This document shows positions 1 to 5,277 of a stretch of DNA of 5,350 nt, one piece after another (within the stretch, counting starts at the first letter, position 1; each line of letters starts with the position of its first letter). Where the stretch lies: contig JAEWEI010000285.1 in NCBI GenBank assembly GCA_023389545.1, positions 1-5,350 of the forward strand. Reading direction: 5' to 3'. The notes beneath the pieces were generated by a model. It did no database searches. It was given only the letters and a program-made list of their open reading frames with translations, and was not told the origin of the DNA. The translations under genes and the position numbers were made by a program. Source of the DNA: Actinomycetes bacterium (GTDB lineage Bacteria; Actinomycetota; Actinomycetes; Actinomycetales; Cellulomonadaceae).

Positions 1-570
1 CTGCACGACTCCATCGGGCACGCGTTGGCCGTGATCTCCCTGCACACCGAGGTCGCGCGCGAGGCGACGACCGGCGATGAGACGCGTCGCGCGCTCGACG
101 TGGTCGGGGCCACGACCTCGGAGGCGATGGCCGACTTGCGGCGCACGGTCGCGGGCCTACGACGCGCCGAGCCGGCGCCTCGCCACGCGCTGGACCTCGA
201 CTCATTGGGCGCCGTCGTCGCGCCCGCCCAGGCCGCGGGGATCTCGGTGAGCGTCAGCAACACCGTCCAGGGACAGGTGCCCGCCGCGCTGGAGACGGCT
301 GTCTACCGGATCGTCCAGGAGTCCATCACCAACGTCGTGCGGCACTCGACGGCGACGCACGCGGAGGTCCGGATCGACGCGGACGACGGGGCGATCCGCG
401 TCCGGGTCGTCGACGACGGCGAGAACAGCGGCGCGGACGCGCCGCAGGCCTCCGGGCACGGTCTGGTGGGCATGCGCGAGCGCGCGGAGCTCCTGGGCGG
501 CAGCCTTGACGCGCGGCGCACCCCAACGGGCTTCGAGGTCTCGGCCACGCTGCCGTGGGAGGGGCGATGA
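1..570 (+). CDS. Sensor histidine kinase, NarL/DesK type (HisKA_3 + HATPase_c), C-terminal part, 5' truncated by window edge
   Basis: This is the cytoplasmic kinase core of a two-component sensor that autophosphorylates on histidine and passes the phosphate to the response regulator encoded next. The frame is open from base 1, giving 189 residues. The second codon is the histidine of an L-H-D-S-I-G-H motif, the phosphoacceptor signature of the HisKA_3 dimerisation domain, so everything upstream (sensor and any membrane segments) lies outside the window. The ATPase domain follows: N-box E107-S-I-T-N111 followed by V-V-R-H-S, G1 box V-V-D138-D139-G140, and G2 box G152-H-G-L-V-G157-M-R-E-R. It ends in the usual F-E-V-S-A-T-L-P strand. 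A TTG at 25 could be taken as a start, but that would remove the conserved histidine, so I treat the gene as partial. Its TGA overlaps the next ATG. The stimulus cannot be deduced because the input domain is missing. Confidence 0.95.
   Translation: MHDSIGHALAVISLHTEVAREATTGDETRRALDVVGATTSEAMADLRRTVAGLRRAEPAPRHALDLDSLGAVVAPAQAAGISVSVSNTVQGQVPAALETAVYRIVQESITNVVRHSTATHAEVRIDADDGAIRVRVVDDGENSGADAPQASGHGLVGMRERAELLGGSLDARRTPTGFEVSATLPWEGR
557..562 (+). promoter_or_regulatory. Ribosome binding site of the response regulator, inside the kinase gene
   Basis: GGGAGG lies 4 nt before the ATG at 567, within the last kinase codons. It favours the ATG at 567 over an in-frame GTG at 555, which lies before this site and would add four residues ahead of the receiver domain's first strand. 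Confidence 0.6.
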
Positions 571-1214
571 TCACCGTCGTCCTGGTCGACGACCAGGACC
601 TGGTGCGCGCGGGCCTGCGCACGCTGCTCGCCCACGATCAGGACATCCGCGTCGTGGGCGAGGCCTCCGACGGCCGGCGAGGCGTCGAGGCCGTCCTGCG
701 GAGCCGGCCCGACGTGGCGTTGATGGACATCCGGATGCCGGTGATGGACGGCATCGAGGCCACTCGGGCCATCCGCGCCGACGCCCTGGCCAGCGCGCAC
801 GTCGTCATCCTCACCACCTTCGACGACGACCACGACGTCGCCGAGGCGATCCGCGCGGGCGCCGCGGGCTACCTGATGAAGGACACCCCCGGCGCCGAGC
901 TGCGCGACGCCGTCCGCCGGGCCGCCCGAGGCGAGCGGCTACTGTCCCCCGCCATCGTCGGCAAGCTCCTCGACCTCGTCGCGACCAGCCCACCCGCGCC
1001 CGCGCGCGACCCGCGGCTCGCCCAGCTCAGCGCGCGCGAGCTCGACGTGCTGGTCCGGGTGGGCCACGGCGACACGAACGACGAGATCGCGGCGCGGCTG
1101 TTCCTGAGCCCCGCGACCGCCCGCACCTATGTCAGCCGCATCCTCGCGAAGCTGGGCGCCCGCGACCGGACGGAGCTCGCGGTCATCGCGCACCGCTCGG
1201 GACTGGTCGCCTAG
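567..1214 (+). CDS. Response regulator, NarL/FixJ (LuxR-HTH) family
   Basis: This is a DNA-binding response regulator of 215 residues, the normal length for the NarL family. The receiver domain (about 1-120) has the acidic pair D8/D9, phosphoacceptor D54 in the motif L-M-D-I-R-M-P, the switch threonine at T83/T84 and conserved K105 in Y-L-M-K-D. After a proline/alanine-rich linker (about 139-150), the LuxR-type helix-turn-helix covers about 154-214. It has L-S-A-R-E-L at its start and a recognition helix near 181-195 leading into Y-V-S-R-I-L-A-K-L-G. I chose the ATG at 567, which overlaps the kinase stop codon (ATGA), because it starts directly at the first receiver strand and has a Shine-Dalgarno sequence. 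The overlap implies translational coupling with the cognate kinase. All phosphorylation-site residues are present, so the protein should be functional. Targets are unknown. The boxes in the gap just downstream are candidates only. Confidence 0.95.
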   Translation: MITVVLVDDQDLVRAGLRTLLAHDQDIRVVGEASDGRRGVEAVLRSRPDVALMDIRMPVMDGIEATRAIRADALASAHVVILTTFDDDHDVAEAIRAGAAGYLMKDTPGAELRDAVRRAARGERLLSPAIVGKLLDLVATSPPAPARDPRLAQLSARELDVLVRVGHGDTNDEIAARLFLSPATARTYVSRILAKLGARDRTELAVIAHRSGLVA

Positions 1215-1260
1215 GACTCGGCGTCTCGCCGCACGACGCGGCCCGGCAGGTGGCTCCTCG

Positions 1261-1278
1261 CCGCGAGCGCGTTCGCGG
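1261..1278 (+). terminator. Small hairpin downstream of the response regulator, possible weak terminator
   Basis: Perfect 6-bp inverted repeat CCGCGA-N6-TCGCGG begins 46 bp after the response-regulator stop. There is no T-run, which is common for actinomycete terminators, but such short GC-rich stems also arise by chance. Its right arm touches the first GGGAC-type box at 1277. Confidence 0.3.
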
Positions 1279-1314
1279 GACCTTCGGCCTGGTCAGCGCA
1301 GGACTTTGGCCCCC
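1277..1314 (+). promoter_or_regulatory. Tandem pair of DosR/DevR-like GGGAC boxes
   Basis: Two related 15-mers start at 1277 (GGGACCTTCGGCCTG) and 1300 (AGGACTTTGGCCCCC), 23 bp or roughly two helical turns apart. Both resemble the published DosR/DevR box, whose core is GGGAC-T-W-W-W-G-Y-CC. The second copy departs from that core at its first and ninth bases; the first departs more. They lie 104-141 bp upstream of the SDR start codon at 1418, a sensible place for an activator. DosR-type regulators are themselves NarL-family, but the kinase upstream is DesK-like rather than DosS-like, so the binding protein is unknown. Base matches are seen; function is inferred. Confidence 0.3.
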
Positions 1315-1347
1315 GCGAGGCCAGACGCCGCCCGAGCAGGCTGGTCA

Positions 1348-1365
1348 TGACGGCACGGGCCGTCA
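1348..1365. promoter_or_regulatory. Perfect 7-bp inverted repeat upstream of the SDR gene (operator or hairpin)
   Basis: TGACGGC-ACGG-GCCGTCA is a perfect dyad with 7-bp arms and a 4-nt centre, 52 bp before the ATG at 1418. The position suits an operator for a dimeric repressor or a hairpin in the 5' leader. It could instead be a terminator for the upstream gene. No recognisable -10/-35 pair is visible around it. Confidence 0.35.
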
Positions 1366-1403
1366 CGGCGCCGCCACCCCCACGTCGCCGCTGCACACAC
1401 GGT

Positions 1404-1408
1404 AGGAG
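1404..1408 (+). promoter_or_regulatory. Ribosome binding site of the SDR gene
   Basis: AGGAG lies 9 nt before the ATG at 1418. It is a clear Shine-Dalgarno sequence and supports that start. Confidence 0.7.
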
Positions 1409-1417
1409 CCCTGACCC

Positions 1418-2416
1418 ATGGACTCGGTCCTCGTCATCGGAGGCACCGGCCTCCTCGGTTACCACACGACCCTCGAGCTGCTGCGGCGCGGCTACACAGT
1501 GACGTCGCTGGCCCTGCCGCCCATGCCCGTGGAGGACCTGTTCCCCGCCGGGGTCGAGAACGTGCTGGCCGATGTCAGCGCGCTGTCCGACGATGAGCTC
1601 GGCGCCCTCCTGGAGGGCCGGCACGCGGTGGTCTACGCCGCTGGCGCCGATGAGCGCGTCATTCCCGACGCTCCGTCCGCGCACTTCTTCTACGAGGCCA
1701 ACGTGCGCCCCGTGCAACGTGTGGCGCGGCTCGCGCGGGCCGCGGGCGTCGAGAAGTTCGTGCTGTTCAACTCCTACACCGCCGAGTTCGCCGAGCAGTG
1801 GCCCGATCTGGGCTACCGGACGCGCAACGGCTACCCGCGCACGCGGCTCGCACAGGAGGAGATCGCGTACCTCGAGGGCGACGGGGCGATGGACGTCATG
1901 TCGCTGCGCCTGCCGTACATCTTCGGCACGATGCCCGGCCGCACGCCCCTGTGGCAGATGTTCATCGACTTGATCCGCGCGCAGCCGGGCTTCGTGGGGG
2001 TCGGCGCGGGCTCGACGTCCTCGGTGACTGTCGACCAGGTCGCCCAGGCGGCGGTGGGCGCCATCGAACATGGTGAGCACGGTGGCCGCTACCCGATCAA
2101 CGGCTACAACCTGACGTACCTCGAGTTCCACCGCACCATCTGCGAGCTGATCGGCCGTAACCCGGACGAGGTCGGCGTCGTGCCGCTCGAGGTCCTGCTC
2201 CCCGTCGTCGCGCAGCACGACGCCGCAGCCGCGGCAGCGGGCAAGGAGCACGGGATCCACGTGAGCGACTCCACGCGGTTCAACGCCCGCGACGCCGTGT
2301 CCGACCCCGCCCTGACGCAGCCGGTGCTGCGCTACGCCGACGCCGACGTGCCCGCCGCGATCGTCGAGACGATCCGCGCCTGCCTGGAGATCGAGGCCCA
2401 GGCCGCCACTGTCTGA
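1418..2416 (+). CDS. NAD(P)-binding Rossmann protein, extended/atypical SDR (NAD-dependent epimerase/dehydratase-like)
   Basis: A cytosolic oxidoreductase or epimerase-like protein of 332 residues, typical of extended SDRs. The N-terminus carries the nucleotide-binding glycine motif G8-G-T-G11-L-L-G14 after a hydrophobic first strand. An A-D-V segment near D52 fits the adenine-binding position, and V-V-Y-A-A-G (71-76) is the fourth-strand motif. F-N-S119-Y supplies the active-site serine region. The catalytic motif is Y139-P-R-T-R143, so the usual lysine of Tyr-x3-Lys is an arginine here. The segment R-L-P-Y-I-F-G-T-M-P-G-R (164-175) is the conserved substrate-domain entry seen in epimerases. 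The start is fixed by AGGAG 9 nt upstream and by the glycine motif directly after it. The gene is preceded by 203 bp of non-coding DNA, so it probably has its own promoter. Its end converges with the amidohydrolase operon. The substrate is unknown; the Lys-to-Arg change could mean altered catalysis or a binding/regulatory role. Confidence 0.88.
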   Translation: MDSVLVIGGTGLLGYHTTLELLRRGYTVTSLALPPMPVEDLFPAGVENVLADVSALSDDELGALLEGRHAVVYAAGADERVIPDAPSAHFFYEANVRPVQRVARLARAAGVEKFVLFNSYTAEFAEQWPDLGYRTRNGYPRTRLAQEEIAYLEGDGAMDVMSLRLPYIFGTMPGRTPLWQMFIDLIRAQPGFVGVGAGSTSSVTVDQVAQAAVGAIEHGEHGGRYPINGYNLTYLEFHRTICELIGRNPDEVGVVPLEVLLPVVAQHDAAAAAAGKEHGIHVSDSTRFNARDAVSDPALTQPVLRYADADVPAAIVETIRACLEIEAQAATV

Positions 2417-2428
2417 CCGCACCCCCGA

Positions 2429-2481
2429 GGGCTGGCCACCGGCGATCCCGCCCGCGCGCGGGGATCGGCGGTGGCCGGCCC
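2429..2481. terminator. Long hairpin between convergent genes, likely bidirectional terminator
   Basis: Bases 2429-2449 pair with 2461-2481 across an 11-nt loop. The 21-bp stem has one G-G mismatch (2442/2468) and one T-G wobble (2433/2477). It begins 12 bp after the SDR stop and ends 11 bp before the amidohydrolase stop on the other strand, so it can serve both transcripts. There is no flanking T-run, as is common in high-GC actinomycetes. Confidence 0.75.
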
Positions 2482-2492
2482 GTCGTGCGCTG

Positions 2493-3872
2493 TCAACTGG
2501 TTCGTCGGACGATCTGGTCCCGGGATGCCTCGACATCCTCGACGAGCGCGTCGAGGTCGACGCCGACGAGCCGGCCTGCCCACTTGCGGGGGATCCCGTC
2601 GACGAGCACCGCCTCGATGTCCCCCGCGGATGCCCCGAGCACGAGCGCGCCGATCGCGTCGTTGAGCGGCATCATCCCGACCGACTGGGCATTGACCAGC
2701 AGGAGATCGGCGCGCTTGCCGGGCTCGATCGAGCCGGTGAGGTCGCCGAGCCCGAGGGTGCGGGCGCCCTGGAGCGTGGCGAGGTCGAGCACGTCACGCG
2801 TGGTGATCCGCTGGGCGGGGGCGCCCGTCGCGCTCTCGACGGCACGCATGCGCTGGATCGCCAGGAGCGTGCGCATCTGCGTGAACATGTCACCGGAGAG
2901 CGCCACCTCGACGTCGATGCTCAGCCCTGGCCGGATGCCTGCGGCGAGCGCCTCGTCGATGGCCGGGACGCCCGACTCGAGGCCGATCTGCGGCTCGGAC
3001 GTCGGGGCCAACGACACCGTGGCCCCGAGGTCGCCCATGGCCTTCCACGCGTCGTCGCTCAGGCCGGTGGCATGGATCAGGGTGACGGACGGCCCGAGCA
3101 GGCCGTCACGGGCCCAGTCCAGGATGGCGGCCGACGAGGCGTGCCCGAAGACGGCGTCGATGCTGACCCCGATGTCGAGGCCCCGCGCCACGGCGCCGAG
3201 CGCGGGCCCGTACGCCAGGCGCTGCCCGGCGATCTCGTCGGTGGCCAGCGCCGCCAGCCGCACCGTGAGCCGGCCGCCCTCGCTGCCCTGGTACCGGGAG
3301 ACGACCCGCTCCAGGTCGCCGGGCCACTGCTCGTCCCAGTCGCCGAAGTGCGGGGCCATGGACGCATGGACCCCGCGGATGCCGCTGTCCGCGAGCGCCT
3401 GGATCGCGGCGTCGGTGTGGGCGGCGCTGCGGGAGTTGTGCGAGAAGTCGAGCAGCGTGGTGATGCCGCAGTCGATCGCGCTGAGCGCCGCCAGCCGCGT
3501 CCCGACGAGCATGTCCTCGGGCGTGTAGGCCGGGGCGGTGCGGGCCAGCGTCGTGGTGACGTAGGACATCAGGTCGGTGACGTCCGGGATGCTGCGGCGC
3601 ATCTGCGCCTGCCAGGCGTGGCGGTGCGTGTCGACGAAGCCGGGCGCGATGATCCGGCCGCGGGCGTCGACGATCAGCGCCTCGCCGACGAGGCTGGCCA
3701 GCTCGGGCTGCCGCAGCAGGTCCCTCCCAACGGCCACGATGGCGCCGTCGTGCACCAGCACGTCACCGCGCTCGAGGACGGGCACAGTCGCGGAGCCGGT
3801 GACCACGGCGCCGCCGGTGAAGAGGAACGTGGGAGTCGGGGCTGCGGTGAGGTCAGGAAGCGGCGTCGGCAT
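2493..3872 (-). CDS. Amidohydrolase family protein (ATZ/TRZ or cytosine-deaminase-like, metal-dependent)
   Basis: A metal-dependent hydrolase of 459 residues, a usual length for the ATZ/TRZ and cytosine-deaminase branch of the amidohydrolase superfamily, which hydrolyses C-N or C-Cl bonds in heterocycles and related amines. A small beta-sandwich half (about 15-75) leads to I-I-A-P-G-F-V-D-T-H83-R-H85, the canonical H-x-H metal motif. Likely further ligands are H244 (V-F-G-H-A-S), H267 (L-I-H-A-T-G) and D320 (L-S-I-D). The segment P-T-S-E-P-Q-I-G (290-297) matches the family's P-T-S-N region. The C-terminus has the typical G-S-I-E-P-G-K-R-A-D-L-L-L-V closing strand. There is no signal peptide or membrane segment, so it should be cytosolic. 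I chose the ATG at 3872 because AGAGGA sits 6 nt upstream. The frame stays open to 4127, but that extension only reads the neighbouring gene out of frame. It is translationally coupled to the Atu4866-family gene, overlapping it by 20 bp. The substrate cannot be assigned. Confidence 0.9.
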   Translation of the reverse strand: MPTPLPDLTAAPTPTFLFTGGAVVTGSATVPVLERGDVLVHDGAIVAVGRDLLRQPELASLVGEALIVDARGRIIAPGFVDTHRHAWQAQMRRSIPDVTDLMSYVTTTLARTAPAYTPEDMLVGTRLAALSAIDCGITTLLDFSHNSRSAAHTDAAIQALADSGIRGVHASMAPHFGDWDEQWPGDLERVVSRYQGSEGGRLTVRLAALATDEIAGQRLAYGPALGAVARGLDIGVSIDAVFGHASSAAILDWARDGLLGPSVTLIHATGLSDDAWKAMGDLGATVSLAPTSEPQIGLESGVPAIDEALAAGIRPGLSIDVEVALSGDMFTQMRTLLAIQRMRAVESATGAPAQRITTRDVLDLATLQGARTLGLGDLTGSIEPGKRADLLLVNAQSVGMMPLNDAIGALVLGASAGDIEAVLVDGIPRKWAGRLVGVDLDALVEDVEASRDQIVRRTS

Positions 3873-4143
3873 GGCGGGTCCTCTCGTCGGTCGTCGTGGT
3901 GGAGTCCGGCTGCCGGTGCAGCACCATGCCCGCGTGGTGGAGCACGCCGTCGATGAAGTCGCCGTCGGCGGTGAACCCGGTGTCGTCCAGGTACTCGATG
4001 TGGTCGCCCTCGATCCAGTACTGGCCCTGGTAGGCGTGCTCGCGGTCGCCGCGCGCCTCGTCGTAGCGGCCGTCGGGCAGCAGCCGGTGGAGGACGTGCC
4101 CGTCGTCGGTCGACCAGAGGCCTGCATAGGGGTGTGCGGTCAT
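3853..4143 (-). CDS. Small Atu4866-family protein (predicted streptavidin-like beta-barrel)
   Basis: A 96-residue soluble protein of the family named after Agrobacterium Atu4866, whose solved member has a small streptavidin/lipocalin-like barrel and no established function. Recognition rests on the characteristic block H-P-Y-A-G-L-W-S-T-D-D-G-H (4-16), L-L-P-D-G-R-Y-D-E-A-R-G (21-32), A-Y-Q-G-Q-Y (38-43), D-D-T-G-F-T-A-D-G-D-F (53-63) and G-V-L-H-H-A-G-M-V-L (66-75). Residues 78-96 form a polar Thr/Asp/Arg-rich tail beyond the domain. This tail contains the downstream gene's ribosome binding site and start codon. The start is supported by AAGGAA 5 nt upstream. The conserved charged and aromatic residues would suit binding of a small ligand inside the barrel, but that is inference. 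The 20-bp overlap with the amidohydrolase implies co-translation and a shared pathway. Confidence 0.85.
   Translation of the reverse strand: MTAHPYAGLWSTDDGHVLHRLLPDGRYDEARGDREHAYQGQYWIEGDHIEYLDDTGFTADGDFIDGVLHHAGMVLHRQPDSTTTTDERTRHADAAS
3879..3884 (-). promoter_or_regulatory. Ribosome binding site of the amidohydrolase, inside the Atu4866-family gene
   Basis: On the minus strand AGAGGA lies 6 nt before the ATG at 3872, inside the 3' end of the upstream gene. It decides the start of the amidohydrolase against the longer open frame reaching 4127. Confidence 0.65.
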
Positions 4144-4148
4144 GTGCG

Positions 4149-4154
4149 TTCCTT
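4149..4154 (-). promoter_or_regulatory. Ribosome binding site of the Atu4866-family gene
   Basis: On the minus strand AAGGAA lies 5 nt before the ATG at 4143. The remaining 4155-4278 gap to the XRE gene presumably carries the operon promoter, but I see no convincing -10/-35 pair in it. Confidence 0.6.
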
Positions 4155-4278
4155 CGCTCGTGGTGGGCTAGGTCGTGCCCCTCCACTCTCACCGGGCACT
4201 GGCCGGCGATGAAGGCCGCCCCGTGGCTGGGAGCGCCGCACCCTGGTTACCGGACCGCCCTCGACCCGCCGGTTGGCG

Positions 4279-5133
4279 CTACGAGGCGGACGAGCGGGCG
4301 TCCGCCCACCCGGGCGCGCCCGAGGCGGCGATCGTGCCGAGGAGGCTGAGCGCGTCGGCGCTCCGGCTGGCCGGCTCCGCCTGGTAGCACAGCAGCTGCT
4401 GCCCGGGCGCGGCCGCGACGTCGAAGGTGTGCATTGAGAGCGTCATCTCCCCCACGGCGGGATGCACGAACCGCTTGGTCTCGAGCCGCTTGCCGCGCGC
4501 GTGGTTCTCGGTCCACATGCGGGCGAAGTCGGGGCTCGTCGCCAGCAGCCTGTCGACGACCGCGCGGATCCGGGGATGGTCCGGTGACCGGCCCTCCGCC
4601 AGGCGGTATCCCGCGACGGCGTTCGCGGCTGCCGCCTCCCAGTCGGCATAGAAGCTGCGGGAGGCCGGGTCCAGGAATACCTTCTCCATCAGGTTGCGGC
4701 TCACGGGGAAGCCGCCGAACAGCGCGTCGCCGAGCCGGTTGCCCGCGATCACGTCGTAGGCGGAGTTGATGACGAGCGCGGGCGTCCCGGTCCAGGAGTC
4801 CATGAGGCGCAGCAGCTCGGGGTCGACGCGCTCGGCGAAGCGGTCCGCCCGCGGGCGCGGCGCGAGCCCGGCGAGCCGGTACAGGTGCCCGCGTCCGTCG
4901 TCGTCCAGGTCGAAGGCCGCGGCGAGCGCGTCGAGGACCTGCCCGGACGGCCCGCTCTCCCGGCCCTGCTCGAGCCGGATGTAGTAGTCGACGCTCATGT
5001 CGGCGAGCATCGCCACCTCTTCGCGGCGCAGGCCGGGGACGCGCCGGCGCTCGCCCCCGCGCAGGCCCACGCTCGCGGGCGTCGTGGCGTCGCGTCGCGC
5101 GCGCAGGAACTCGGCGAGGGTCGGCGCTGTCAT
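4279..5133 (-). CDS. XRE-family transcriptional regulator with MmyB-like ligand-binding domain (MLTR_LBD)
   Basis: A cytosolic DNA-binding regulator of 284 residues, the usual size for this family. The N-terminal helix-turn-helix (about 5-90) includes R-V-P-G-L-R-R-E-E-V-A-M-L-A (31-44), then M-S-V-D-Y-Y-I-R-L-E-Q-G-R (46-58), the hallmark of these actinobacterial regulators. Residues about 100-267 form the PAS-like MLTR ligand-binding domain, with motifs T-P-A-L-V-I-N (117-123), A-G-N-R-L-G-D-A-L-F (130-139), F-Y-A-D-W-E (161-166) and K-R-F-V-H-P-A-V-G-E-M (220-230). Related MmyB-like proteins have been reported to bind fatty acids. The start at ATG 5133 has only a weak upstream TAGGT. The gene diverges from the flavin oxidoreductase at 5278 across 144 bp, an arrangement in which these proteins usually control the neighbour. 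It also points toward the Atu4866/amidohydrolase genes, 135 bp downstream, which could be read through because no strong terminator separates them. Confidence 0.93.
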   Translation of the reverse strand: MTAPTLAEFLRARRDATTPASVGLRGGERRRVPGLRREEVAMLADMSVDYYIRLEQGRESGPSGQVLDALAAAFDLDDDGRGHLYRLAGLAPRPRADRFAERVDPELLRLMDSWTGTPALVINSAYDVIAGNRLGDALFGGFPVSRNLMEKVFLDPASRSFYADWEAAAANAVAGYRLAEGRSPDHPRIRAVVDRLLATSPDFARMWTENHARGKRLETKRFVHPAVGEMTLSMHTFDVAAAPGQQLLCYQAEPASRSADALSLLGTIAASGAPGWADARSSAS

Positions 5134-5195
5134 GGCAGCAACCTACGGCGATTCCCCCGCATCAGGGAGGGCGCGTCACACCCAGGCAGCCCGCA

Positions 5196-5209
5196 CGGAC
5201 GAAGGTCCG
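5196..5209. promoter_or_regulatory. Candidate operator CGGAC-GAAG-GTCCG (GGAC-type box)
   Basis: A 14-bp interrupted palindrome, 68 bp before the flavin oxidoreductase start and 62 bp before the XRE start. It could be the operator of the XRE regulator or a DosR-like box. Only the symmetry and the core similarity are seen. Confidence 0.35.
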
Positions 5210-5264
5210 GCCTGGTCTGGGCATACGCCGAGCACGATGAGGTGCATCACGTCCCCCCGTTCGC

Positions 5265-5269
5265 AAAGG
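5265..5269 (+). promoter_or_regulatory. Ribosome binding site of the flavin oxidoreductase
   Basis: AAAGG lies 8 nt before the ATG at 5278. It is weak but well placed, and supports that start. Confidence 0.45.
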
Positions 5270-5277
5270 CGCACACG

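Larger units (their letters stand above)
5134..5277. promoter_or_regulatory. Divergent control region between XRE regulator and flavin oxidoreductase
   Basis: This 144-bp non-coding segment must hold promoters for both genes. The most regular element is CGGAC-GAAG-GTCCG (5196-5209), a dyad with 5-bp arms whose minus-strand reading GGACCTTCGTCC matches the GGAC-type boxes at 1277-1314. A looser dyad, GATG-N5-CATC, lies at 5236-5248. No clear -10/-35 pair is visible on either strand. Confidence 0.55.

Noticed and set aside
567..1214. Calling the response regulator DosR/DevR because of the nearby boxes
   Set aside because: Its recognition helix differs from the DosR one and its partner kinase has a DesK-like L-H-D-S-I-G-H motif. 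Proximity of the boxes alone is not enough.
1319..1350. Short stems such as TGGCC/GGCCA near 1307-1323 and TCATGA at 1345-1350
   Set aside because: Arms of 3-5 bp are too common in GC-rich DNA to support a function.
506..1405. A 299-codon plus-strand frame across the response regulator
   Set aside because: Arg/Pro/Gly-rich product typical of an out-of-frame reading of GC-rich DNA. The response regulator frame has complete receiver and HTH motifs.
1211..2536. A 441-codon open frame on the minus strand opposite the SDR gene
   Set aside because: Its sequence is the antisense shadow of a clear SDR with family motifs. Composition is low-complexity Arg/Gly/Asp/Val, no domain is recognisable, and it runs across the terminator hairpin.
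2485..3528. A 347-codon open frame on the plus strand opposite the amidohydrolase
   Set aside because: Ser/Arg/Pro-rich antisense shadow caused by high GC at third positions. The minus-strand frame carries all the amidohydrolase motifs.
3873..4127. N-terminal extension of the amidohydrolase up to 4127
   Set aside because: The extra 85 residues are Thr/Ser/Arg-rich and overlap the Atu4866 coding sequence out of frame. The ATG at 3872 has a ribosome binding site and fits the family length.
3072..4212. Plus-strand open frames 3072-3956 and 3577-4212
   Set aside because: Antisense to the Atu4866/amidohydrolase operon, repetitive Arg/Gly/Asp/Val composition, no motif and no convincing ribosome binding site.
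4249..4273. ACCGG-N15-CCGGT inverted repeat just downstream of the XRE stop, as a terminator
   Set aside because: Only 5-bp arms around a 15-nt loop, with no extension and no T-run. This is expected by chance at this GC content.
5222..5227. CATACG as a -10 element for the flavin oxidoreductase
   Set aside because: Only three of six bases match the consensus, and no fitting -35 lies 16-18 bp upstream.
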